From assembly GCA_012184525.1 (NCBI GenBank), contig WOFQ01000084.1, positions 1-64,000 of the forward strand: DNA of 64,000 nucleotides, read 5' to 3'. The notes below the pieces were generated by a model that did not search any database, had not been told where the DNA came from, and saw nothing but the letters and a program-made list of their open reading frames with translations. Of the stretch, positions 21,860 to 33,001 are shown piece after piece (position 1 is the first letter of the stretch; each line of letters starts with the position of its first letter). The translations under genes and the position numbers were made by a program. Origin of the DNA: Xenoacremonium recifei (Eukaryota; Ascomycota; Sordariomycetes; Hypocreales; Nectriaceae).

Positions 21860-22994
21860 CTACAAAAGACCAGCCAAGTACTTCAGCTCCTCCGGGTGAA
21901 GCATCAGCATAGGGCTTTTCAGGTCTACCCAGCCCATGAATGGTTTACTAAGACCGTACCCCATTCGCTCCTGAAGAGCCGGATCAAGATCCTTGATTGA
22001 TTCGATGCTGTTTGCCAGATATTGATTCTCTTCCTGTCGTAGCCAGCCCCTACAATTAAACGTAGATAAGAGAACACGGTACTCGTCTTTCGTCGTATTA
22101 GCGGAGCCGGCGTGGAAGCAGCCAGACAGCATCATAAAAGCGTCGCCAGGGTTCAATTCCGCATGTACTGTCTGCCTCTCACTTGGTGGACCTTCACGGT
22201 AATCCCAGAGATGAGATCCAGGAATGAAACGTGTAGCGCCTATAAGCCCTTAGTTGTAATTCTTACCGGATTAGAACTATAAACCTACCATTTGCCTTCG
22301 TACTTCGAGATCCAGCAACGAAAAGGCCCATACCATAATCTCTTCCAGCCACATGATCTGAAACGGCTCGATGATCGGGATGATGAGGGGCGTCATCGCG
22401 ATGGAGAGGCTGTGCTTTTGCGCCAGGGCCAATGCGGAAGACGATCGTATTGTGAAGTTGCGGGAGGCTGGTGCTTTCTTCAATCCTATCACCAACCTAT
22501 ACAGCGAGAGTATCAGTGACACTTCCTCGGGATTTCAGTCAATAGGCTTACCCAGTTCCATTTAATATGGCTAGTCAGTAAGGTATCGCTGACGGCCAGC
22601 CAGAGTGGATTACCAACGATCGATGAGGCGAAGGTAGGAGACTTGCCCATCATCCCATAGGCCCGCCGAGTCTCTGGAGGAAAGAAATCTCCTATGAAGC
22701 TCGTTAGCAAGGAAGTCTGCGGGGTAACTGGTTCCGTATACCGTCGGCCCAAGGCTTATCGGCCTCCAAGTACGGGTCGACATCCTTCATTATAAGATCG
22801 ATCTCCTCCAAGCCCACGAAGTTACGCACGATAACTCCCCCGGTAACTTTGAGTGCATTCACAACATCATCCACTGTGGCCGTTGAGCTGTCAAACTCAC
22901 GGACGGCGGGTAATGGTGATTTTGATGTTTTGACTTCTCCATTTCTGGAATCCGACCTTCGGTGGCCATTACCTTGAGCAGGGGAAGCGGTCAT
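21860..22994 (-). CDS. Phytanoyl-CoA dioxygenase (PhyH) family Fe(II)/2-oxoglutarate oxygenase
   Basis: Predicted 326-aa oxygenase. Exons 22994-22742, 22691-22552, 22496-22289 and 22239-21860; introns of 50, 55 and 49 bp all have GTA donors and TATAG/CATAG acceptors. Seen: the iron facial triad His163-x-Asp165 in QPLHRDDAPHH and distal His243 in SGCFHAGSANTT, with Arg255 (DEYRV) positioned to hold 2-oxoglutarate. The fold and motif spacing match the fungal secondary-metabolite PhyH oxygenases (FtmOx1/EasH/AsqJ-like group), which hydroxylate, epoxidise or form peroxides on natural-product scaffolds. No polyketide or peptide synthase is in the window, so its partner pathway lies elsewhere or it acts on a primary metabolite. 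Confidence 0.88.
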
Positions 22995-23727
22995 TGTTAG
23001 TTTTGGGGATACAATATGAAGACTCTATTAGGAGGGTCGAAAGATCCAGGGAAAAAGGGCAAATACAGGGTTCTGCAGCTTTTGAAGTGCGATTCCGCCT
23101 TACGGAGGCAAAATTGCTTTAAGTTGAGTTGCCCATTACCTGACTTCAGATCTGGCTGCATCACTCCTCCAAGCTGATAAACGAAATAGGAAACAGAGAT
23201 GGTTCATGCGAGAGGCGAATCTCAGCCTGAGCCATAATAGCAAGATTTTCTGATGGATATTCTGAGGCTTTTCCATTCTCGCTTTCCTTTCTTGGATCAA
23301 TAGGTCAACTAGTACAGCCAGTTTATGCTACGTCCCAATACACCCTAAGCGTAGCACGAATCAGCTGAGACAAAGATTTTATGACCAACTAGTTATCGCT
23401 AGCCGCAGTCCCACCAACACCAAGGAGTGGTGAGATACCGGTGCGTCCAAAAAGGGTAGGCGAGTTCTAAGAAGCTGAAACGGGTAAGGGAGTTCTCTTA
23501 GTTCGCTTTTGTAATTCAGAATATCTTTACCAGGAGACAATGATTACGATTCCGTTGATAACAAACAACTTCCTAGTTTTGGTTCATGAATCCCATTGAT
23601 AAGGTCAGGGTCGGATTTCAGAGTCTCAGATACCATCTAATGGTACAAAAGGCCTCATGGTTTATATAGAGACGGGAAGTTGTCAAGATGGTACTTGTAC
23701 ATCGAGTCATTATTCATCCACTTTGCA
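22995..23727. other. Divergent intergenic region, no gene seen
   Basis: About 730 bases between the dioxygenase (minus) and the permease (plus), serving as promoter for both. No operator could be singled out. Confidence 0.5.
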
Positions 23728-25770
23728 ATGATAGCCTCTCCAAGCTCCAAGCAGTCCTCTGCCAACCAATCTCCAAATGTCAACCTCGACGATATCGAGC
23801 TCGAAGCGCAGGGCTACACTCGCGAGATGCCTCGGCAATTCAACACCTTGAGCCTCATGAGTATGAGCTATGCATTACTCGCTACATGGAACGGTTTCGG
23901 TAGTGCTTTTGGCACTGGTTTCATTGAAGCATCTTCGGCTGGGTCTATCTGGAACCTTTTCATCGCCGGTTTCATGACTTTTGTCACTGCTGCAGGAATG
24001 GCGGAATTATCGTCTGCATATCCTGTCGCAGGATCGCAATATTACTGGTCCTATGTGGTGTCGAGCCCTGAGTGGGCCCCATTTGCTTCTTACACGTAAG
24101 CGGTTGAAGGCGTACCAAACGTACAGATAGATGCAGTCATAAGAGAATAACAGCTAACTCAGTGGTCTCATTAGTGCTGCATCTATCAGCACACTCGGGT
24201 GGTGGTTAGGACTCGCAAGCGTCACCAACTTCATTGCGGCGATGATTCTAGGATGTGTGGCATTATGCTTAGAGGACTACACGATTGAGAATTGGCATAT
24301 CTATATCGTCTTCGTTGTCATTACATGGATGGCTGTTGCCTTGAACATTTTTGGCTCTCGACTGCTACCCGTGTGGAACAATTTCATGAGTTCGTCAAGT
24401 TTCGAAAGGAAACATTGCAAGATCACTAACTACGGCACAAGTGTATTTCTCCCTCATTCTCCTTGCAGCCACCATAGTCACTCTTCTCGTTTGCGCTTCG
24501 CCAAATTGGCAGCCAGCACATCGGGTGTTCACGGATACAACAAATTCCACAGGATGGCCTAACGATAGCCTTGCGTTTATCCTCTGCATTCTCAACGGCC
24601 TCTATGGATACCTGGGTGTTGACTGCGGAGCCCATCTCTGCGAGGAAATTCCAAATCCCACTGTCAATGTGCCTAAAGTAATTGTAAGTATCAGCATTAA
24701 AGCTGCCCGAAACATGTATTAACTCTGCAAGATCTTTCCTATTATAGTTGGACTCGTGACGAGTAAGTTCAGGCCAATAGCAGCAAGGAAGGCAGATGCT
24801 GACTTCGCAGCTTTTCCGTTTGCAGTTTCTCTTAGCTTCATCATAACCGATTTCGACGCGGTCATCAATACTCGAACTGGGCTTCCTATCATCGAAGCCT
24901 ACTACCAAGCCACGAGCAACAAATCGGCAACGGTAATACTTGTTGCTGGTTTCGCAATCTGTCTCTTTGCTGCTGCTTGTGCGAACATAACTAGCTCTAG
25001 CCGACAGCTATGGTCCGCTTCCCGCAATAATTGTTTTCCATTATCCCGATGGTGGAAGCAAGTCCATCCTCGATTCAATATGCCCATGAATGCTGCATGC
25101 GCTTCGGGAACTTTCGTGATGGTAAGTCGAATTTACGTATCCGGGACACATGTTTCTAATAACACGATAGCTTTATGGTCTAATATTCTTGGGTTCTTCC
25201 GTTGCATTTTCCTCCATGGTTTGTCGACTGCCCAGCATTAACATCGCAAGCTAATCTTTCCAGGTCGGTGCCTGCATAGTTTTTATGACAACCTCTTATG
25301 TCATTCCCCAAGGTATTTTAGCTTGGCGAGGCCGCGAGAAGATCCTTCCGGTCCGCCATGTTAATCTCGGAAGATTCGGTCTACCGCTCAATATCCTGTC
25401 TTGTGCGTGGGTTGCATTTGTTGACATTCTCTACTGTTTCCCAACGGCTTATCCTGTGACTATTGAGAACATGAATTGGATCAGGTATTTTTGTTCAAGT
25501 TACCTCAATTGTTCTTCGTGGTTTTGCTAACGAGATTCCAGTGTAGTTATCGTTGGACTTGGTAGTTTCATCCTGATCACTTGGATGACCACGCAGCGTT
25601 ATGTGTTCAAAGGACCGTCAATAAACCTCGATCTCTTGACCGAAGCCCGTAACGAGACATTGCACAACGTTCCTGTCACTGTTGATATTACAGAAGGAAT
25701 ACCTCTTTCGGGCTCGGGAGTAATGTCTGACGAAACCTCTAATGCTGCGAAGATCATCAAAGGAGAATGA
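23728..25770 (+). CDS. GABA/choline-type amino-acid permease (APC superfamily)
   Basis: Predicted 554-aa membrane permease of the Uga4/Hnm1 group, importing GABA, choline or amino acids. Eight exons: 23728-24095, 24175-24389, 24442-24683, 24732-24762, 24811-25121, 25171-25218, 25264-25484 and 25542-25770. Exon lengths keep phase throughout; exon 4 is only 31 bases and exon 6 only 48. Seen: TREMPRQFNTLSLMSMSYALL at the first helix, ELSSAYPVAGSQYYW, HLCEEIPNPTVNVPKVI (a hallmark loop of this subgroup) and SRQLWSASRNNCFP. About twelve hydrophobic segments. An ATG at 23680 is also in frame, but 23728 begins the family-like N-terminus. Confidence 0.9.
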
Positions 25771-26682
25771 ACTTAAGAAGTAGTCCGGAAAAGTGCTTTT
25801 AGGAGCAGTCAATGCACAGCAGTTAGCTCTACTAGGAGATTATCAATGATCCATGCATCTTCGGGGGCTATAACTACTGAGACCCCTCGGCCTACCCTGG
25901 TCAATGTTTCGGATCTTGTTGAGCCACTTGCGCTACCCTATATCATCTACTGATGCGGTCTCTTTTCATCATTGTAAAATCCCTGGAGCTATGCATTGAG
26001 AATTCTGAGGCAGGAATGTAGAGGAATATAATCCTTGTAAATAAAAGTCGACTGAAGACTACGATTCTTTCGTATTGATAAGTTAGGTTCTCAAAATCTT
26101 GAAAAAAGTAATGGAAGATCAAACATCTTTCAACATCTCATTTTGATGCGCACTTCTTTACCGTAGGAAAAGGCTGAAAAACTGTAGAAGAACAGAAGAA
26201 TATCTTGTATGGTTCAGGAGTGAATAAAAATACAATAATTTGCCTTTATTGGTTTTCACCTCAGGGCAGAGACACCACTCTCTGCATCTCGAACGTTCTT
26301 CAGGGCTCGAGATCGTGACCAAGCGGAGAGGGGAAAACATAAAAGATCAAAATAGAGAAATAAAACACAAAGGGTTAAGCCTAATATAGTATTAGTTTGA
26401 GACTAAATGCTGTTGAGCGGCTGACCCTAAGCCAACTCGAGGCTCTCAGCTCGCTGATATGCTGATATGGTATTACATTGTGATTGGTTCAAACAAAGAT
26501 TCAGACCATTCCAGTTTGTTCCAATTTCATTGGAATCTCCGGTGCGTTCTCGTGTTGTCCTGCTTCAGACGGGTCAGATTGACACAGATTCGTCGCCACG
26601 AACTGCCCTTGTACATCTCTCACATCTTGTCTACTATCTGGGGATCTTCGCCGACTCAAGAAAATTTTTCTACATCCTGGCA
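25771..26682. other. Intergenic region, no gene seen
   Basis: About 910 AT-rich bases. The frame of the next gene is open from 26467, but the first 72 residues do not resemble the family, so this stretch is probably promoter and leader. No RNA gene recognised. Confidence 0.5.
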
Positions 26683-28281
26683 ATGGGTTCGCCCGACGCG
26701 ACAGCTTCCGTCTCCAATCCCGCAGCCTGCTTCAAGCCTCCCACAACGCGGCGGACAAACTCGCTGGGATGGGCCAAATCAAATTGCCATTCCTGCGAGG
26801 CTACCTCAAGGATGTGTGATCGGAAAAGGCCTCGGTGCGATGCGTGCACTGACAGGGGACGCGTTTGTGGTGGATATGCGCAGACGCTGAAGTGGCAAGA
26901 CCAAGGGAAGAGGACTCGGCCTTCAACAGCCAAGACCATCCGAGTGAACGGACCGAAGAACCTCTCCTCTTCGATCGAGAATGTGGAGTATTCTTTCGTG
27001 CAAGAAGATGAAAGACTGGCAAGGAACTACGGGAAGGCATCCAAGCCACCCCAAAATGTCTCACATGAAAGACTGAGAAAGCAGCCATCGGGGACGGCGC
27101 AAATGACCTCGGAGAATCCGGAAGATGGGCTCTTTAACGCCGAGGCAGGGCTTCTTCCAGTACTCTATACTTGCCAACCGGACTACTTCACTCTACCCCC
27201 CTCTACCACGGAAGAAGTTGCCTTCTTTAGGTGGACCTTCAGTCCAGTCACGTTGACTTACGAGATCAAGGCGAATCCGTGGCAGGCATGCATTCCGCAG
27301 ATTGACCGGGCTCCTTTTCTGCTTTATGCAGTACAAGCACTGTCAATCAGGCATAGATCGCACCTAGAAAATACTCCGGAAAGCGTCTCTGTGTTAGAAC
27401 TCAAGGATAAGGCTTTATCCAGTTTTGCACAGTCTATTAATGCAGTCCCCCTAGAGGTTGGTATATCAGCGTCGCTCCTGCTTATGGGAATTGATTACGC
27501 CGAGTCTGCATTTGGAAGCTGGATAATTCATCTTCGGGGAATCTACAGAATGATCGAGTCTGCCGGAGGGATTCAACTGGGGAATGGTGACATGCATCTT
27601 AGGGCCCAGATTGCACAATTGGTTTGGTATGACACAATAATTGCTTTGCTATCCAGGAGGGATCCAGTCTTTCCAAAGGAGTACGTCGAAACGATTCTGT
27701 CATGGAAGAACGAGTCACATTGGAGCCTGCTTGCGCTCAACGGGTTCCCCGATGGCGCGTTCTTGCATATGCACGAAATCGCAGAGGCAGCAGCACACGC
27801 TACATCTCTGTCGGAAGGACACGTAACGGGGCTCGAGATGAAGCTGTGGTTGATACGATTCGAGACAGAGCAAGGGGCTACTGACCCAGAAATGGCTGCA
27901 CTCACGGAATGCTGGAGGCTTGGACTCCTGCTCTACTGCACGAGGATATTCTACCGAGGAGAAGCGACTAAGAAAAAGGCACGAGTGCTTGCTGAAGAGA
28001 TCATGTGGCTCGTTCACGATATTGCTCCTGATTCCAACAAACAGAAGCAAGCTCTACTGCCCCTTTTCTTTGCAGCTAGTGAGATGGAGTCGTTCCGATT
28101 CCGTCACATTGCGGTGGACTTCTGTGAGAGATGGACGAAGAAATCCGGGATCTGGCTCAATCGCACTGCGTTGGAACTTTTAGAGACCATATGGGCTGCA
28201 GTAGACGAGAACCAAGATCAGGATATCTGGTGGGGTGATTTTGTCAATCCTCCGCCGGACTGGGGCTTATTGTTCGGATAG
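26683..28281 (+). CDS. Zn2Cys6 transcription factor (Fungal_trans_2-type)
   Basis: Predicted 532-aa single-exon regulator. Seen: NCHSCEATSRMCDRKRPRCDACTDRGRVCGGY, a complete C6 cluster (C-x2-C-x6-C-x6-C-x2-C-x6-C) followed by the basic linker LKWQDQGKRTRPS. The C-terminal two thirds carry the helical DUF3468-type region (ALSIRHRSHLEN, LLLMGIDYAESAFGSWIIHLRG). Start chosen at MGSPDATASV close to the cluster. Its 3' end faces the glutathione transferase gene (convergent, about 145 bases between stops). It is the nearest regulator to an array of CGG-containing repeats upstream of that transferase. Confidence 0.88.
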   Translation: MGSPDATASVSNPAACFKPPTTRRTNSLGWAKSNCHSCEATSRMCDRKRPRCDACTDRGRVCGGYAQTLKWQDQGKRTRPSTAKTIRVNGPKNLSSSIENVEYSFVQEDERLARNYGKASKPPQNVSHERLRKQPSGTAQMTSENPEDGLFNAEAGLLPVLYTCQPDYFTLPPSTTEEVAFFRWTFSPVTLTYEIKANPWQACIPQIDRAPFLLYAVQALSIRHRSHLENTPESVSVLELKDKALSSFAQSINAVPLEVGISASLLLMGIDYAESAFGSWIIHLRGIYRMIESAGGIQLGNGDMHLRAQIAQLVWYDTIIALLSRRDPVFPKEYVETILSWKNESHWSLLALNGFPDGAFLHMHEIAEAAAHATSLSEGHVTGLEMKLWLIRFETEQGATDPEMAALTECWRLGLLLYCTRIFYRGEATKKKARVLAEEIMWLVHDIAPDSNKQKQALLPLFFAASEMESFRFRHIAVDFCERWTKKSGIWLNRTALELLETIWAAVDENQDQDIWWGDFVNPPPDWGLLFG

Positions 28282-28425
28282 ATCAAACGTCAACGTCGCA
28301 AAACAAAGTCGATGCTATTAATTTGTACAAGTAGGAGTCTTTTCTCCACACCAGTTGGCATTATTGTTATTGCAATAGTCCGAATCCATATTCGTGTCTT
28401 TCAAACTGCCTCTCCAATAATAATA

Positions 28426-29328
28426 TCAGGGAATATCTTTTCCAGATTTCGCCGCCCTCCCAACCGAGCTTAGCGATTCGTTTCGGAGGAAGGTTTGGTT
28501 AAACTCAATATATTTCGCAGCATCCTATAGCCGTGTCAGAGATCTTTGGAGACATTAATAGGACTAGAATTACTTACGCTTGTAGTCTTCTTCACGCTTG
28601 GGTGGTTGCTCAGCGCCTTTGCCCATTCATCCCATCCAGGAGCGTCTTCTGTTTTAAAGCCCCGATAAGTCACGGGGATGAAGTTCCTCACAGCCCACGG
28701 CGCGATGGCGATGTCAACGAGACTGATTGCATCACCGAAAAAGAACAACCCCTCCCGCTGTGACGATATTGTTTTCAGATCCTCGGCATACTCCCTGCGC
28801 GCTGCGACCTGCTTATCTAGATCTTCTGGTTGTGCTTGCAGGAGTCTAAAGAATGCAGGCGCCACAGATTTATTAATGAAGTCGATAGCGAGGCGTGCTT
28901 GTGCCCTTTGGTATGCATCTTTCGGCAGAAGTGAGGACCCTGTGTCTCCGAAGGCATCTTCAATGAATTCTGCTAAAACGTTCGAATCGTGCAGCGGTCT
29001 TCTAGAAAATTGAAACCCTGGAGTTAGGCCTTTTGGACTCACCGCTATAGCTGAGTTAGACATCGTGGTAGCCTAGGAGGAGATAGACGTGGTTTTACTA
29101 ACCGATGAAACTGTCTTCCTTGAGATATGGGTTTGTTTCTTTGTACTGATATGGAAGCCCTTTCTCCTCAAGAGCGATCCATGTTCGCTGGCTGAATGGA
29201 CAAAACCATCCCGCCCACAAAACAATTTCTGCTGGTTCATTGTGAGCTTTGACTGTTTCGTGGGCCAGCCCAGTGGCAACGGGATGATATTGTGGAATGG
29301 ACTTGGACATTCTCTCTTCTGTCTTCAA
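28426..29328 (-). CDS. Glutathione S-transferase, omega-like
   Basis: Predicted 263-aa cytosolic transferase/reductase. Exons 29328-29103, 29044-28578 and 28524-28426; introns of 58 and 53 bp. The last intron replaces a premature stop by a conserved C-terminal helix (DAAKYIEFNQTFLRN). Seen: WFCPFSQRTWIALEEKG with the redox Cys at residue 43, which marks omega/Gto-type enzymes that deglutathionylate rather than conjugate; then VSPKGLTPGF and the alpha-helical domain ending with FFFGDAISLVDIAIAPW. The start may be the second Met at 29310. Likely role: thiol redox control or detoxification of electrophiles. Confidence 0.9.
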
Positions 29329-30092
29329 AAATTAAATGAAAGCCCCTGCCAGGTATAGAGTACATGGAGGTTCGCTTCTCTTTTAATGTCGAGTTTTAGA
29401 ACGGATGAAGTCTTCTCTGATTCAGTAAATCTATATCGCACTGAATCAATATCGTTGCGGCGTGCGGCATAGTTGCGGCATGATAGCGGCATGGGGCGGA
29501 AACACTCGGCATTTCGGGATTTTCGTCACTGACCCGCGTTGAAGCTGGATGTGGCACTGTGATTCCTAAACCTTGTCAACTGGAGGGCGTTATGACACCA
29601 CTTCTCTCAGCCGCCCGACGAATATTTCCGCTGTTGCGTCAAGCGCATGTCACAGCAATCCACGCCCAGGAACATTCTTGTCAATCCGTGCCATTCCCGC
29701 CCCCAAAGGAGACCGAGATTTATTTTATGACGCAGGACTGCGAATTCCCGCTCGCTAGGACAATTCTCGGCACAGGGGTTGTTGCTTTTCCTTCTCTTTC
29801 CGTTCAAAGTATTCCTTATCATATGGAATCATGAGTGAAAACACCAAGATTGACCAGCGAAGGGCGCATGCCGAAGCCCGTGATAATTTCGAAAGATTCT
29901 ATCGCTGTCTTTCAGAAAAGACCACGGGGTAAATTTAGCCATGTATTTCAAGTATATAAAGCCCGTGACATACGGATGTAAGAGAGCATCAAACAACATC
30001 AACAACAACATTTATCCAAAGCCAATCTTAAAAACGCATTTTTGCAATCTCAACAAACTCGAACGTTCTACGAACTCAACCAAACCACCAAA
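29329..30092. promoter_or_regulatory. Promoter region with phased GCGGCAT repeats
   Basis: Divergent region between the glutathione transferase (minus) and the GFA protein (plus). GCGGCAT occurs three times with exact 11-bp period at 29464, 29475 and 29486, with a near copy GCGGCGT at 29457. CGG is the half-site of most Zn2Cys6 regulators and one helical turn spacing places the sites on one DNA face. It lies 130-165 bases upstream of the transferase start. No gene seen. Confidence 0.45.
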
Positions 30093-30549
30093 ATGCCTTC
30101 CGGAAGCTGCGTCTGTGGTGCTGTCACCTACTCCTACTCTGAAGCCCCGGCTGCTTTGGCTCTCTGCCACTGCCTGGACTGCCAGAAATGGGGCGGCTCT
30201 GCCTTCAGCTCCAACGTGGGCATTCCTACCGCCGCTCTGACCATCAACGGAACCCTCAAGAAGTTCATTCGCAAGGGAACTACTGGTCAGGACCATGCAC
30301 TTCTTTTCTGTGGAGGTATGTAAACTGCAAACATCCTAGAAGATGGACTTACTAACTCTTCATCCAGATTGCGGCACTAGCCTCTTCTCTCAGCCGGAGT
30401 CCATGAAGGGCACGACCTTCATCAAGTCTGGTACTCTTGATAACAATGACTCCAACATCGACATTGGCATTGAGTTCTTCAACAGCCGCCGCCGCAAGTT
30501 CACGACTCCGGTTCAGGGTGCTCAGCAGCTGAAGGCCTGGAGCGAGTAG
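30093..30549 (+). CDS. GFA/CENP-V domain protein (glutathione-dependent formaldehyde-activating enzyme-like)
   Basis: Predicted 134-aa zinc-binding protein. Exons 30093-30315 and 30368-30549; 52-bp intron, GTATGT donor. Seen: GSCVCGAVTY and CHCLDCQKWGG (Cys ligands of two zinc sites; Cys6, Cys8, Cys25, Cys27, Cys30) and, after the intron, CGDCGTSLFSQP, the complete GFA ligand set. Family members bind glutathione or S-hydroxymethyl-glutathione; many fungal ones are of unknown substrate. Divergent from the glutathione transferase, which fits a shared glutathione-linked role. Confidence 0.9.
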
Positions 30550-30946
30550 ATGGAACGAGCATTAAATTCTTCCCTGCTACGGTGGGATAAATAAAAAAAG
30601 GGTTGTTATAGGCATTAGACTCATAGCTTAGGTTATCAATTATAATAACCCGAACTTCTCTATTGGAATCTCAACGGTGACTGCAACTCAACTTGAGATG
30701 GGGAAATCCAATGTACTCATTTGCCTCGGAAAATAGCCAACAAAATATGGCTACCGCGTCATGAAAACCAGGTCATTACTGGATTTTGTGTGAAGACGGA
30801 TTGTGTTGTAATAGAGGTTTGCCCTCGTTTCGACGACCTGGGCACTGTGTCATCATTTGCATGCACTGGACTAGATATGTACAATCGAGATGACGTAGTA
30901 AGTGCACCGCACTGTCACAGATGATAATTCCAATGCTAACCTGAGA
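30550..30946. other. Intergenic region, no gene seen
   Basis: About 400 bases between two convergent 3' ends (GFA protein and P450). No feature seen. Confidence 0.5.
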
Positions 30947-33001
30947 TTACTGTTGAGACGTGAAAACAACAGGCAGCGGAGGCACATTCAGAGTGAACGT
31001 ATCCTTAGCTCCCTTGTCAAAGTTTTCACCATCCTCGTTTTGCGGGAAAGCCATATCATATCGTAGCGCGATTCTGCTCAGCACCATTCGAAGCTCCATG
31101 AGAGCGAGATTCTTCCCAGCACAGCTAAACTGACCCCTTGTGAAAGGGATCCAAGGAACCTTTTCTGGATTCACACCCTCCCACCTCTCGGGTTTGAACT
31201 CCAGAGGGTTCTCCCAGTATCGAGGGTCTCTCTGGATAGTATACGCGGGGACCGATACGATGGTGTCACCGGGGATGAATACACCGTCAACCTGGATTCC
31301 GGATGGCGGCGTCAATCGCGTCAAACCCGCAGGGACAGATGGCTTCAAGCGTAAAGTTTCCTGAATGATGTAGTCAATGTATGGAATAGTCTTTGCTTGG
31401 TCGTAGCACCATTCCTTCTCTCCATTGGGAAATTTCTCGCGAACCAGCTCTTGAAGCTTCTTGAAAGAAACGGGGTGTTTAGTTAAGTAGTAGAGCCTGT
31501 GAATGTGATTAAGACTCGGGCTTGGATGCCGGAGAAAAAGGATGGACTTACGCGTTTGTTAGAGCAACAGCTGTAGTATCACTGTGTAATGTGAGTCTCA
31601 ATTAGCGTTGAAAGTAACAGAAAAATGCAAGACGAAATGCAAGACGCATACCTTCCAGCGATGATCATTAGACGAGAGTCTTCTTGAAATGCTCCTTCGC
31701 CTGGCGGGGCAGAGCGATCATTTTCATCTTCAGCCCTAAGCAGCCACGAAATGACATCTCTTGGGTCTTGATCCTTGAGCATTGCTTTTTCGCTTGCGAC
31801 CATCTGTTCAAATGTTAATCCCTTGTTGAAAAGATGGATAACAGTCTAACTGACAGTCCGCTTGGCTTGGAGTTCCTGGCCACACCAATCTGTGAATCGT
31901 GCATAGGTTCCAGTAGCCCCAGGGATCTTGCTAAGCATCGACATGAGCCATGGAACTGTCCCTAGAATCCCGACAGCCGCCATATTGTCGTGAAGGCCCT
32001 GAATGGCGGTATGTTCGTGCCCAGAGTTCAACATATTGAAGTCTTTCGAAAAACCTATATATCCGTTAGGATGGAGTCTTTATGTTGGAAGCAATTGGCG
32101 AGCCTACCAACTTCGCCCATAACGTCGAAGCCGAAGAACATCGCATACTGGGTCATATCAAGAGGCTTTCCCTCACTTTCGGCGATCTTGGAAAGTAAAA
32201 GGTCAACCTTAGAAACAATCCGGTCTTCATAGACGGCCAAAGCTTTATTTCCAGGTCAGCGCGCTTGTACTTAGCATTAAGCAGTCGATGTACCTCTGAA
32301 GCCAAGTCCTCTCATCCATGCCTTCTTTCTATTCTTATGAATCTGAATGTCGCGGGTTGAGTTGATAGAGATTTTGGTGGTATCGTCTGACACCTGACTG
32401 TACCATGGTGATCTCACACATTGAGATGGTGGTTCGTAAAGAATGTGAATGCCTTCTTCACGATTTATGGAAATCTCACGTGGCCCTTTCACGACTGTTA
32501 ATGAGCGCTTAAGGATTACGAAGATGAATGAGTCGTACCAACTCGGACGAAATCGCCGTATTGCTCATGTAGCTTCTGAACATCTTCGTTTGCCTTCAAG
32601 TTCTTCGCCGCATTCGTCATGGCATAAAACCGAGACAGTTTGGCCAGGAATGGGCCAGGGAACCGATGAAGTGGGTGTAGGAAGGCCCGATACAGAAGAA
32701 TGCTGCTGACGAGGCCGACATTGTAAGTTACTGAGACGACGCCTGTCTTGAAAACAGCCGCGATCAAAGAAAATTCGCCGATTAGCACATAGCCGAGAAA
32801 TAGGTGAGCCAGGACAGCGACATAAGAGAAGAAGATTGTCCAAGCCTTGCTATCAATCTCAAACGGCCTGATTACAAGATGAGTGGCGACACCGCCAAGG
32901 AATGCAAACGCTGCTGAGATGGGCGCAGAGGCGCTGAAAGCACACTGTAGGACCTGCATGTTGGCTACCATCTTGAAGGAAGAGGCATCGTCCACGAACA
33001 C
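30947..33001 (-). CDS. Cytochrome P450 monooxygenase
   Basis: Predicted 576-aa ER-anchored monooxygenase. Seven exons: 33001-32539, 32494-32294, 32242-32108, 32054-31855, 31803-31652, 31581-31552 and 31496-30947. Seen: two to three N-terminal membrane helices, the proline hinge HRFPGPFLAKLSR, the I-helix AGSDTT formed only after splicing across the 30-base exon 6, the ExxR of ETLRLKP, and the haem motif FTRGQFSCAGK with Cys519 as ligand. The Arg usually two before the Cys is replaced (QFSC), as in several fungal clans. All exon phases agree. The family is common in natural-product tailoring (FtmC/CYP-type hydroxylases), but substrate cannot be inferred. Confidence 0.9.

Noticed and set aside
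24426..24908. 160-aa minus-strand open frame
   Set aside because: Antisense to permease exons 3-5; no motif.
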